Assembly: GCF_900100275.1 (NCBI RefSeq)
Contig: NZ_FNET01000023.1
Location: forward strand, 1-64,000
Direction: 5' to 3'
From: Lentzea albidocapillata subsp. violacea
GTDB lineage: Bacteria > Actinomycetota > Actinomycetes > Mycobacteriales > Pseudonocardiaceae
DNA: 64,000 bases
The notes below the pieces were generated by a model, which was not told the DNA's origin, made no database searches, and saw nothing but the letters and a program-made list of their open reading frames with translations. Below are positions 25,739-34,251 of the stretch, piece by piece; the stretch's first letter is position 1; every line of letters begins with the position of its first letter. Position numbers and translations under genes: made by a program.

Positions 25739-25754
25739 GTTCGTCAAGACGAAC
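25739..25754. promoter_or_regulatory. Operator candidate between azlC and the XRE-cupin gene
   Basis: GTTCGTC-AA-GACGAAC is a perfect 16-bp palindrome in the 55-base divergent region. It overlaps GAACACC/GGTGTTC (25722-25728, 25736-25742), a second inverted repeat. Both would be reachable by the adjacent regulator. Confidence 0.6.
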
Positions 25755-25766
25755 GGATGGACTTCT

Positions 25767-26321
25767 GTGTCGAACGCACCACTCGACCTCATCGCGGCCA
25801 ACCTCCGCCGGGAGCGCGATCGCACCGGCATGTCGCTCTCCGAGGTCGCCAAGAAGGCCGGCGTGGCGAAGTCGACCCTCTCGCAACTGGAGTCCGGCGC
25901 CGGAAACCCCAGCGTGGAGACCCTGTGGGCACTGGGCGTAGCGCTGGGTGTCCCGTTCAGCCAGCTCGTCGAACCCGCCATACCGCGCGTGCAGGTGATC
26001 CGCGCGGGCGAGGGCCCGGTCATCCACTCCGAACGCGCGCACTACTCGGCGACACTGCTGGCCGCGTGCCGTCCGGGCACCAAGCACGACATCTACTGGC
26101 TGGCCCTCGAACCCGGCGGAGCCCGCGAGTCACTGCCCCACGTGCCGGGCAGCATCGAGCACATGATCGTGGCGACCGGTCGCTGCCTCGCGGGCCTGGC
26201 CGACGACCCGGTCGAACTCGGGCCCGGTGACTACATCGTCTATCCCGGCGACGTGCCGCACATCTGCAAGGCGCTGGAGCCGGGCACGACCGCGATGATG
26301 GTCATGGAGCACACGGTCTAG
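25767..26321 (+). CDS. XRE-family regulator with cupin domain
   Basis: This 184-residue protein has an N-terminal helix-turn-helix (MSLSEVAKKAGVAKSTLSQLESGAGNPSVETL) and a C-terminal cupin sensor (PGSIEHMIV, LGPGDYIVYPGDVPHICKAL). Its divergent placement from azlCD suggests it senses an amino acid and controls export. GTG 25767 has GGATGG upstream. Its stop shares CTAG with the convergent gene. Confidence 0.9.
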   Translation: MSNAPLDLIAANLRRERDRTGMSLSEVAKKAGVAKSTLSQLESGAGNPSVETLWALGVALGVPFSQLVEPAIPRVQVIRAGEGPVIHSERAHYSATLLAACRPGTKHDIYWLALEPGGARESLPHVPGSIEHMIVATGRCLAGLADDPVELGPGDYIVYPGDVPHICKALEPGTTAMMVMEHTV

Positions 26322-27142
26322 TTCAGCTGGCTTCGGAGCGTGCGCAGCCATGGCTCCGTGAGCGCGGGCTCGCCGTCCATGGCGCGCGCGATCATGCGCC
26401 GGACCTCCTTGGTGCGGCCGAGTTCGACCAGCCGCACCGCCTCGGCCAGCGCCATCCGCGTGTGTTCGTCCCGTTTGGCCTCGCGCAGGTACTCACGCCA
26501 CCGGTGCAGCTGATAGGGCCAGGTCAGCTTGATCTGGTCGTTGCCGAGGTAGTCCCAGACCTGCGGGTCGAGCGACACGTTCAGCACGGACGCGGCGGGC
26601 AGGCGGCGCGTCCAGTCGGCGTCCTGCTGCCAGCGCCGGACGTTCGGGCTGGTCGCCGTCCGGCTCGTCACGCCGACGAACCTCAGCTTGCGCCGGATCG
26701 CGGGCCAGGTCTCGCGTTCCTCGGCGATCCAGTCGTCCAGCAGGCCGAACAACTTGCCGAAGGTCCCGCCCGCCCACACGACGTCGACGAAGGTCACCGG
26801 CCGATCGCGCCGGGCCAGCGCCGCGGGTGTGATGCCGATCTCCGCAGCCAGTTCGCGGGCGCGCGGGACGTCGGCGTGGGCGATCTCGCGTGAGCGGTCG
26901 AACGACACCGGCAGCCGGTGCAGGACCCGGCTGGTGCCCTCCAGCGCGCCGCCGAGCAGGTCGAACATCGAGTCGAGCGAGCGTCCGACGAACACCAGGT
27001 CACCGTTGCCGCTGCGGGCCAGGACCCTGCCCGCGCACTCCGCCAGCTCGGCCAGGTACCACGTGTCGGGTTCGACGACGTCGTCCAGCAACGACCCGAG
27101 CTGGTCGGGCGTCACGAGGTCCCAGCGGAACGGCAGGTTCAC
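26318..27142 (-). CDS. Protein of unknown function, possible phosphoribosyltransferase-like fold
   Basis: This 274-residue cytoplasmic protein is not recognised with confidence. DLVFVGRSLDSMFDLL followed about 60 residues later by PVTFVDVVWAGGTFGKL resembles the strand-turn and PRPP loop of phosphoribosyltransferases, but the acidic pair is degenerate. The C-terminal half is Arg/Trp-rich (TWPYQLHRWREYLREAKRDE). The start is GTG 27142 with a weak ribosome binding site. It lies back to back with helR. Confidence 0.6.
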   Translation of the reverse strand: MNLPFRWDLVTPDQLGSLLDDVVEPDTWYLAELAECAGRVLARSGNGDLVFVGRSLDSMFDLLGGALEGTSRVLHRLPVSFDRSREIAHADVPRARELAAEIGITPAALARRDRPVTFVDVVWAGGTFGKLFGLLDDWIAEERETWPAIRRKLRFVGVTSRTATSPNVRRWQQDADWTRRLPAASVLNVSLDPQVWDYLGNDQIKLTWPYQLHRWREYLREAKRDEHTRMALAEAVRLVELGRTKEVRRMIARAMDGEPALTEPWLRTLRSQLN

Positions 27143-27228
27143 CCGGCCATGATGACGAGCGGGGATCTGCTACGCCAACGAGTTGCCTCGCGGGTGCGAT
27201 TCTTCCCACCTAACCGTATAGCAGACAG

Positions 27229-27249
27229 GGGGCCTTGCCACAAGGCCCC
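27229..27249. promoter_or_regulatory. Rifamycin-associated-element-like inverted repeat
   Basis: GGGGCCTTG and CAAGGCCCC are perfect 9-bp arms around CCA. They lie just after a TATAGC hexamer (27217-27222) and 55 bases before helR. Rifamycin-associated elements are similar GGGGCTTG...CAAGGCCCC repeats in front of arr, rox, rph and helR genes. The match is from memory of the motif, not a computed alignment. Confidence 0.65.
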
Positions 27250-27303
27250 GTGCATCGTTCACACTCATCGCCTCAGCCAGAACACAGGCGCACTGGGGAG
27301 CAC

Positions 27304-29481
27304 GTGGGTTACGAAGAAGAACTGCAGTCCGAGCGTGAGTACGTGGCAGATCTCTACGCACGGCTCGATGGGGAACGCGCGCGCGTGAAGGCCGCGTATC
27401 TGTCGGCGCTGGGTGGCACCGGCGAGACCGCGATGGACCGTGACAACGAGGTGCGCGCCCGGCACCGCGAGATGAAGCGCCTGAACGTGGCCGACTACGG
27501 CCTGTGCTTCGGCCGGTTGGACAGCGTCGACGGCGAGCGTTCCTACATCGGCCGCATCGGGCTGTTCGACGAGGAGAACGAGTTCGAACCGGCGTTGCTC
27601 GACTGGCGGGCGCCGGCGGCGCGGCCGTTCTACACCGCCACCGGGGCCACGCCTGAGGGCATGCGCCGGCGCCGTCAGTTCCTCACCCGCCGCCGTGCCG
27701 TGACCGGTTTCACCGACGAGGTGTTCGGCAAGCTCGGCGAGGAGCAGGGCGACGTTGCCCTGCTGGAGGCGTTGAACGCGCCGCGCGGCGAGGGCATGCG
27801 CGACATCGTCGCGACCATCCAGTCCGAACAGGACGCGATCATCCGGCTCGACCACCCCGGCGTGCTGGTGATCGAGGGTGGCCCCGGCACCGGCAAGACG
27901 GTCGTGGCGCTGCACCGCGTCGCGTACCTGATGTACACCCAACGAGAGCGCATGGAACGGCACGGCGTGCTCGTCGTCGGCCCGAACCCCGCGTTCCTCA
28001 ACCACATCGGCCGTGTGCTGCCGTCGCTGGGCGAGTCGGATGTCGTGTTCTCGACCGCGGGCAGCCTGCTGCCGGGTCTGGTCGCGACCGCCGAGGACAC
28101 TCCGGACGTCGCGCGGATCAAGGGTTCGCGCGCGATGGTCGACGTGCTGAAGGCGGCCGTCGGGGCCCGGCAGCGCGTTCCCGCCGAGCCGATTCCGATC
28201 GGCATGAAGGACGTCGTCGTGCAGGTCGGCGCGGACGTCGCCGAGTGGGCCCGGCAGGAGGCGCGCGACAGCGGCCTGCCGCACAACGAGGCCCGCGCGG
28301 TGTTCCGCGAGATCGTCACGTACGTCCTCACCGAGCGGGCAATCGGCCGGATCGGGAAGGGCTGGATGTCCCGGTCGGACAAGCAGGCCTGGGAGGACAT
28401 GCGGTCCGGCCTCGTCAAGGACCTCGCCGACGACGAGAGCTTCGTCGCGGCGCTGGACTTCCTGTGGCCGATCATGACGCCGTTCGAGCTGCTGGGCGAG
28501 CTGTACTCGTCGGCGGAGGCACTCGCGGCGGCGGGCGCGGACCCGTCGCTGCTGCGCGCCGAGGGCGAGCCGTGGACGATCTCGGACGTGCCGTTGCTCG
28601 ACGAACTGCACGACCTGCTGGGCAAGGACGGCACCGAGCAGGCCGACGACCAGGCCGCGGCGGCGGAACGCCGGGCCGAGGCCCGATACGCGGCCGAGGT
28701 GCTCGACAGCATGGTCGGCCGCTTCGACCACATGGACGACGAGGACCACCTCTTCGCCTCGGACATGTTGTTCGCCGAGGACCTGGCCGAGCGCTTCGAG
28801 GACCACGACCAGCGCACGCTCGCGGAACGCGCGCTGGCGGACCGCGCCTGGACCTACCGGCACGTGGTGGTGGACGAGGCGCAGGAACTGTCCGAAATGG
28901 ACTGGCGCGTGCTGATGCGCCGCTGCCCCGGCCGTTCCTTCACGGTGGTGGGCGACCTGGCGCAGCGGCGCGCGGCGGCGGGTGCCACGTCGTGGGGCCA
29001 GATGCTCGACCCGTACGTGCCGGGACGCTGGGAGTACCGGTCGCTGACGGTCAACTACCGCACGCCGGCGGAGATCATGGCCGTCGCGGCACAGGTGCTG
29101 GCCGAGTTCGCGCCCGACGTGAAGGCGCCCGATTCGGTGCGCGCCAACGGCGTTCAGCCGTGGGCGCGACGGGTGACCGAGGACGAGCTGGCCGGCGCCA
29201 TCGAGGAGTTCACCAAGCAGGAGGCGGAGTTCGAGGGAACGAGCGTGGTGATCGGGCCGCCCGGCGTGCCCGGCACGGTGCCCGCCGCCGAGACCAAGGG
29301 CCTGGAGTACGACTCGGTGCTCGTCGTCGCGCCGGAACGGATCCTGGCCGGCGGGCCGCGCGGTGCCGCGGAGCTGTACGTGGCGCTGACCCGTGCCACG
29401 CAACGGCTCGGCGTGCTGCACCACGAGGCGTTGCCGGCCGCTCTGTCCGGTCTGACTGAGACCGTCCGCACGACGAGCTGA
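27304..29481 (+). CDS. helR: HelD/HelR-type RNA polymerase-associated helicase-like ATPase
   Basis: This 725-residue superfamily 1 helicase-like protein has an N-terminal coiled coil (EEELQSEREYVADLYARLDGERAR). Walker A is GGPGTGKTVVALHR, Walker B is in HVVVDEAQELSEMDW, and a C-terminal helicase half follows (LTVNYRTPAEI, ELYVALTRATQRL). Such proteins release stalled RNA polymerase. The HelR subgroup dislodges rifamycins from the polymerase and gives resistance. The upstream element favours HelR over housekeeping HelD. The start is GTG 27304 with GGGGAG upstream. Confidence 0.85.
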   Translation: MGYEEELQSEREYVADLYARLDGERARVKAAYLSALGGTGETAMDRDNEVRARHREMKRLNVADYGLCFGRLDSVDGERSYIGRIGLFDEENEFEPALLDWRAPAARPFYTATGATPEGMRRRRQFLTRRRAVTGFTDEVFGKLGEEQGDVALLEALNAPRGEGMRDIVATIQSEQDAIIRLDHPGVLVIEGGPGTGKTVVALHRVAYLMYTQRERMERHGVLVVGPNPAFLNHIGRVLPSLGESDVVFSTAGSLLPGLVATAEDTPDVARIKGSRAMVDVLKAAVGARQRVPAEPIPIGMKDVVVQVGADVAEWARQEARDSGLPHNEARAVFREIVTYVLTERAIGRIGKGWMSRSDKQAWEDMRSGLVKDLADDESFVAALDFLWPIMTPFELLGELYSSAEALAAAGADPSLLRAEGEPWTISDVPLLDELHDLLGKDGTEQADDQAAAAERRAEARYAAEVLDSMVGRFDHMDDEDHLFASDMLFAEDLAERFEDHDQRTLAERALADRAWTYRHVVVDEAQELSEMDWRVLMRRCPGRSFTVVGDLAQRRAAAGATSWGQMLDPYVPGRWEYRSLTVNYRTPAEIMAVAAQVLAEFAPDVKAPDSVRANGVQPWARRVTEDELAGAIEEFTKQEAEFEGTSVVIGPPGVPGTVPAAETKGLEYDSVLVVAPERILAGGPRGAAELYVALTRATQRLGVLHHEALPAALSGLTETVRTTS

Positions 29482-29486
29482 AACGA

Positions 29487-29519
29487 CGAAGGCGCACCGC
29501 TTCGTGCGGTGCGCCTTCG
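29487..29519. terminator. Terminator between helR and pdxS
   Basis: A perfect 14-bp stem (29487-29500 with 29506-29519) and TTCGT loop lie between convergent genes. Confidence 0.85.
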
Positions 29520-29530
29520 GAACTCAGGAA

Positions 29531-30424
29531 CTACCAGCCGCGCTCGGAGAGGCGGTGCGGCTCCGGGATCTCGTCGACGTTGATGCCGACCATGGCCTCA
29601 CCCAGGCCGCGCGAGACCTTGGCGATGACGTCGGGGTCGTCGTGGAAGGTGGTGGCCTTCACGATGGCCTCGGCGCGCTGGACCGGGTTGCCGGACTTGA
29701 AGATGCCGGAACCGACGAACACGCCCTCGGCACCGAGCTGCATCATCATCGCGGCGTCGGCCGGGGTCGCGATGCCGCCCGCGGTGAACAGCACGACGGG
29801 GAGCTTGCCGTTCTGCGCGATCTCCTTGACCAGCTCGTACGGCGCCTGGAGCTCCTTGGCGGCGACGTAGAGCTCGTCCTCGGGGAGGTTCTGCAGGCGG
29901 CGGATCTCCTGGCGGATCCTGCGCATGTGCGTGGTGGCGTTCGAGACGTCACCGGTGCCGGCCTCGCCCTTGGAACGGATCATCGCCGCGCCCTCGGTGA
30001 TGCGGCGCAGGGCCTCACCCAGGTTCGTCGCGCCACAGACGAAGGGAACGGTGAACGCCCACTTGTCGATGTGGTTGGCGTAGTCGGCCGGGGTCAGCAC
30101 CTCGGACTCGTCGATGTAGTCGACGCCGAGCGACGCGAGGACCTGGGCCTCGACGAAGTGGCCGATGCGGGCCTTCGCCATGACCGGGATCGAGACGGCG
30201 TTGATGATCCCGTCGATCAGGTCGGGGTCGCTCATGCGCGCGACGCCGCCCTGGGAGCGGATGTCGGCGGGCACGCGCTCGAGTGCCATGACGGCTACGG
30301 CGCCCGCGTCCTCCGCGATCTTCGCCTGGGTGGCGTCGACCACGTCCATGATGACGCCGCCCTTGAGCATCTCGGCCATGCCGCGCTTGACGCGGGCGGT
30401 GCCCGTGACCTGATCAGTGCTCAC
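29531..30424 (-). CDS. pdxS: Pyridoxal 5'-phosphate synthase lyase subunit PdxS
   Basis: This 297-residue TIM-barrel enzyme makes PLP from ribose 5-phosphate, glyceraldehyde 3-phosphate and ammonia. VKRGMAEMLKGGVIMDVVD contains the first active-site Lys, PVMAKARIGHFVEAQ the second, and EAGTGDVSNATTHMR the phosphate loop. The start is GTG 30424. It partners PdxT (20865-21488), from which it is separated by eight unrelated genes. The 248 bases to the divergent EF-G-like gene hold no gene that I can see. Confidence 0.96.
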   Translation of the reverse strand: MSTDQVTGTARVKRGMAEMLKGGVIMDVVDATQAKIAEDAGAVAVMALERVPADIRSQGGVARMSDPDLIDGIINAVSIPVMAKARIGHFVEAQVLASLGVDYIDESEVLTPADYANHIDKWAFTVPFVCGATNLGEALRRITEGAAMIRSKGEAGTGDVSNATTHMRRIRQEIRRLQNLPEDELYVAAKELQAPYELVKEIAQNGKLPVVLFTAGGIATPADAAMMMQLGAEGVFVGSGIFKSGNPVQRAEAIVKATTFHDDPDVIAKVSRGLGEAMVGINVDEIPEPHRLSERGW

Positions 30425-30672
30425 CGGGGTGACCTTTCACGAGAGGAAGTCTTGGTGAACTCACCGTACGTCCGCTGTGGCCCTCTCGCCCAAGCCACTG
30501 GAGCCGCGATCCAGAAGGCCACTTTCCGATCAACCGCAGGTCGTGAGCCCCGTCACTGGGGCACGTCCGTGAAACATGTTCGCGAGCCGGCGGGCATCCG
30601 ATCGGGCCAGCGGGGTTGTCCCGGGAGGTGAACGGGTGTGAGATCGAACACTACGACTTGACGGAGGTCGCC

Positions 30673-32730
30673 ATGGGAAGCAAGCACTCCGACAACGGCA
30701 CATCGGCAGGCGCGGTCGCTGTGGACGACCCGGCCAAGGTCCGCAACGTCGTGCTCGTGGGGCCCTCCGGGGCGGGCAAGACGACGCTCACCGAAGCCCT
30801 GCTCGCCGCCACCGGTGTCCTGACCCGCGCGGGATCGGTCACCGAGGGCACCACGGTCTGCGACCACGACCCGGCGGCCGTGCGACAACAGCGATCCGTA
30901 GGCCTCGCCGTGGCTCCGATCCACCACGGGGACATCAAGATCAATCTGATCGACACCCCCGGATACGTCGACTTCGTGGGTGAGCTCAGGGCAGGACTTC
31001 GGGCCGCGGACGCGGCCCTTTTTGTTGTCAACGCTTTCGAAGGCGTCGACGCGGCCACCATCTCGTTGTGGGAGGAGTGCGCTCTCGTCGGCATGCCTCG
31101 CGCCGTCGTCATCACACGCACCGACCATCACCGTGCGAACTTCGGTAACGAGGTCATCGAGTGCCAGGCGGCGTTCGGCCCGGGCGTCGTGCCGTTGTAC
31201 ATGCAGGAGGGCGACTCACTCGTCGGGCTGCTGACGTCCGGTGAGAACTACCCGGACGAGCGCGCGGCGTTGATCGAGGGAATCATCGCCGAGAGCGAGG
31301 ACGAGACCCTCATGGACCGCTACCTGGCGGGCGAGGAGATCGACCAGGACACGCTGATCGCCGATCTGGAGACCGCCGTCACGCGCGGCTCGTTCCACCC
31401 CGTGATGCCCGTGTGCGCCGCGACCGGCATGGGCCTGGTGGAGCTGATGGACGGCATCGCGCGCGCCTTCCCGTCACCGCTGGAGCACGAGCTTCCGGCC
31501 GTGACGTCGGTGGACGGCATCCCGCAGCCCCGCCTGGCCGCCGACCCGGACGGGCCACTCGTCGCCGAGGTGGTCCGCACCGCGGTGGACTCCTACGTCG
31601 GCCGCGTGTCGCTGGTCCGCGTCTTCTCCGGCACCCTGCGCCCCGAACGCCCCGTGCACGTCTCCGGCCACGGCATGGCCGACCGCGGCCACGAGGACCA
31701 CGACGCCGACGAACGCGTGGCCCACATCTACTCGCCGCTGGGCTCGTCGCTGCGCGAGGTCCCCTACTGCGTCGCCGGCGACCTGTGCGCGTTGACGAAG
31801 CTGACCACCGCGGAGACCGGTGACACCGTGTCCGCACCCGAACAGCCGCTGCTCATGGCGCCGTGGAACATGCCGGAACCGTTGCTGCCCATCGCTGTCG
31901 TGCCACGCACCCGCAGCGACGAGGACAACCTGGCCCGCAACCTGAACCGCCTCGTCGCGAGCGACCCGACGCTGCGCCTGGACCGCAACGCCGAGACGCA
32001 CCAGATGGTCCTGTGGTGCATGGGCGAGGCGCACGCCGACGTCGTGCTGGCCCGGCTGCGGGCCGGCGGCGCCGAGATCGACACCGAACCGGTGCGCGTC
32101 GCGTTCCGGGAAACCTTTGCCGGGCCTGCGAAAGGCCACGGCCGGCACGTCAAGCAATCTGGAGGTCATGGCCAGTACGCGGTGTGCGACATCGTGGTCG
32201 AACCGCTCCCCCGCGGCGCCGGCTTCGAGTTCGTGGACAAGATCGTCGGTGGCTCGGTCCCCCACCAGTTCATCCCCTCCGTCGAGAAGGGTGTGCGCGC
32301 ACAGCTGGAGCGAGGCCTGCACGACGGCACCCCTGTCGTCGACGTCCGGGTGACTCTCGTCGACGGCAAGGCACACTCCGTCGACTCGTCGGACGCGGCC
32401 TTCCAGACCGCCGGTGCGCTGGCGTTGAAGGAGGCCGCGTCCGCTGCCCGGACCCAGTTGCTGGAGCCCATGGACGAGGTCATGATCCGGCTGCCCGACG
32501 AACACCTGGGCACCGTGCTGGGCGATCTGTCCGGACGGCGCGGGCGGGTGCTCGGGACCGAGGCGGACGAGGGCGGGCGCACGGTGATCCGCGCCGAGGT
32601 GCCGTCGTCCGAACTGCTGCGGTACGCGGTCGAACTGCGGTCGCTGACGTCGGGGACCGGCACGTTCACCCGCCACTTCTCCCGGTACGACCCGCTGCCG
32701 GAGGCGTTGGTGGCGCGCGCGGCGAGGTAG
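30673..32730 (+). CDS. Elongation factor G-like protein EF-G2
   Basis: This 685-residue translational GTPase has G1 GPSGAGKT, G3 DTPGYVD and the EF-G domain order through domain V. G4 reads TRTDHHR in place of the canonical NKxD, as seen in the EF-G2 paralogues of mycobacteria and relatives. Those paralogues do not replace EF-G in translocation, and their role is unclear. GGAGG precedes ATG 30673 by 7 bases. An upstream in-frame ATG is not supported. Confidence 0.9.
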   Translation: MGSKHSDNGTSAGAVAVDDPAKVRNVVLVGPSGAGKTTLTEALLAATGVLTRAGSVTEGTTVCDHDPAAVRQQRSVGLAVAPIHHGDIKINLIDTPGYVDFVGELRAGLRAADAALFVVNAFEGVDAATISLWEECALVGMPRAVVITRTDHHRANFGNEVIECQAAFGPGVVPLYMQEGDSLVGLLTSGENYPDERAALIEGIIAESEDETLMDRYLAGEEIDQDTLIADLETAVTRGSFHPVMPVCAATGMGLVELMDGIARAFPSPLEHELPAVTSVDGIPQPRLAADPDGPLVAEVVRTAVDSYVGRVSLVRVFSGTLRPERPVHVSGHGMADRGHEDHDADERVAHIYSPLGSSLREVPYCVAGDLCALTKLTTAETGDTVSAPEQPLLMAPWNMPEPLLPIAVVPRTRSDEDNLARNLNRLVASDPTLRLDRNAETHQMVLWCMGEAHADVVLARLRAGGAEIDTEPVRVAFRETFAGPAKGHGRHVKQSGGHGQYAVCDIVVEPLPRGAGFEFVDKIVGGSVPHQFIPSVEKGVRAQLERGLHDGTPVVDVRVTLVDGKAHSVDSSDAAFQTAGALALKEAASAARTQLLEPMDEVMIRLPDEHLGTVLGDLSGRRGRVLGTEADEGGRTVIRAEVPSSELLRYAVELRSLTSGTGTFTRHFSRYDPLPEALVARAAR

Positions 32731-32731
32731 C

Positions 32732-32765
32732 GCAGGGGCGGGCCGCGGCGTGCGGCCCGCCCTGC
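32732..32765. terminator. Terminator between the EF-G2 gene and mmsA
   Basis: GCAGGGGCGGGCCGC pairs with GCGGCCCGCCCTGC (one bulged G, 5-base loop) between convergent genes. The stop codon of mmsA lies just outside. Confidence 0.75.
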
Positions 32766-32769
32766 TCCG

Positions 32770-34251
32770 CTAGGTGTTCTGCGGGAACCCGAGGTTCACG
32801 CCACCGTGCGACGGGTCGAGCCACCGCGACGTGACGACCTTCGAGCGGGTGAAGAAGTGCACGCCGTGCGGCCCGTACGCGTGTGCGTCGCCGAACAGCG
32901 ATTCCTTCCAGCCACCGAACGAGTAGTAGGCCACCGGCACGGGGATCGGCACGTTCACGCCGACCATGCCGACCTCGATCTCGTTCTGGAACCGCCGGGC
33001 CGCGCCACCGTCGTTGGTGAAGATCGCGGTGCCGTTGCCGTACCGGTTGCGGTTCACCATCTCGACGGCGTCCTCGTAGGTGTCGCAGCGGACGACCGAG
33101 AGGACCGGGCCGAAGATCTCGTCGGTGTAGATCGTCATGTCCGTGCCGACGTGGTCGAAGAGCGTCGGGCCGAGCCAGAACCCGCCCTCGTCGCCGTCGA
33201 TCGGGTGGTCGCGGCCGTCGACCGCGAGGACGGCGCCCTGGGAGACGCCGGCGTCCAGATAGGACGTGACCTTGTCCCGGTGCACGCCGGTGACCAGCGG
33301 TCCCATCTCGCACGACGCCCCGGAACCGACCTTCACGTCGGCGATCCGGGACTTGATCCTGTCGACCAGCGAGTCACCCACCTCACCCACGGCCACCACG
33401 ACCGAGATCGCCATGCACCGCTCGCCGGCCGAGCCGAAGCCCGCGGACACCGCGGCGTCCGCGGCCAGGTCGAGGTCGGCGTCGGGCAGGACGACCATGT
33501 GGTTCTTGGCACCGCCGAGTGCCTGCACGCGCTTGCCGTGCGCGGTACCGGTCTCGTAGACGTAGCGGGCGATCGGCGTAGAGCCGACGAACGAGATCGC
33601 CTTCACCGTCGGGTGTTCGAGCAGTCGGTCGACGGCCACCTTGTCGCCGTGCACGACGTTCAGGACGCCGTCCGGGAGCCCGGCTTCGGCGAACATCTCG
33701 GCGATGAAGATCGCCGCCGACGGGTCCTTTTCGGACGGTTTCAGCACCACGGTGTTGCCGCAAGCGATTGCCGTCGGCACGAACCACAGCGGGACCATCG
33801 CCGGGAAGTTGAACGGCGAGATCACGCCGACCACGCCGACCGGTTGCTGGATCGAGTAGACGTCGACGCGGGTCGACGCGTTCTCGCTGAACCCGCCCTT
33901 GAGCAGGGTCGGGATGCCGCACGCGTACTCGACCGACTCCAGCGCCCGCTGGATCTCGCCGCCCGCGTCGGACACGACCTTGCCGTGCTCCGCCGAGACG
34001 ATCTTCGCGAGGTCGCCCTTGCGGTCGTTCAGCAGCTCGCGGAACTTGAACATCACCGTCGAGCGCTGTGCCAGGGACACGTTGCGCCACGACGCAAACG
34101 CTTCCGCGGCGGCGTTGACGGCAGCGTCCACTTCGGACACTGACGCGTAGGCGACCTGCTGGGCCACCTTGCCGGTCGTCGGGTCGTAGACGTCGCCGAG
34201 CCGTTCCGGAACGTCGTCCCAGGGCTTGCCGTTGATGTGGTGTTTGATCAC
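32770..34251 (-). CDS. mmsA: CoA-acylating methylmalonate/malonate semialdehyde dehydrogenase
   Basis: This 493-residue aldehyde dehydrogenase is of the MmsA/IolA type and makes acetyl-CoA or propionyl-CoA from malonate or methylmalonate semialdehyde. ISPFNFPAMVPLW and the Cys nucleophile in SAGERCMAISV are diagnostic. It is coupled by a GTGA overlap to the aminotransferase upstream. Together they would convert beta-alanine to acetyl-CoA, the lower part of reductive pyrimidine catabolism encoded across the PucR gene. Confidence 0.94.
   Translation of the reverse strand: MIKHHINGKPWDDVPERLGDVYDPTTGKVAQQVAYASVSEVDAAVNAAAEAFASWRNVSLAQRSTVMFKFRELLNDRKGDLAKIVSAEHGKVVSDAGGEIQRALESVEYACGIPTLLKGGFSENASTRVDVYSIQQPVGVVGVISPFNFPAMVPLWFVPTAIACGNTVVLKPSEKDPSAAIFIAEMFAEAGLPDGVLNVVHGDKVAVDRLLEHPTVKAISFVGSTPIARYVYETGTAHGKRVQALGGAKNHMVVLPDADLDLAADAAVSAGFGSAGERCMAISVVVAVGEVGDSLVDRIKSRIADVKVGSGASCEMGPLVTGVHRDKVTSYLDAGVSQGAVLAVDGRDHPIDGDEGGFWLGPTLFDHVGTDMTIYTDEIFGPVLSVVRCDTYEDAVEMVNRNRYGNGTAIFTNDGGAARRFQNEIEVGMVGVNVPIPVPVAYYSFGGWKESLFGDAHAYGPHGVHFFTRSKVVTSRWLDPSHGGVNLGFPQNT

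Noticed and set aside
27265..29424. A 719-codon minus-strand open frame across helR
   Set aside because: It is the antisense shadow of a GC-rich gene; its translation is Arg/His/Gln-rich with no domain, while the plus strand encodes a complete helicase.
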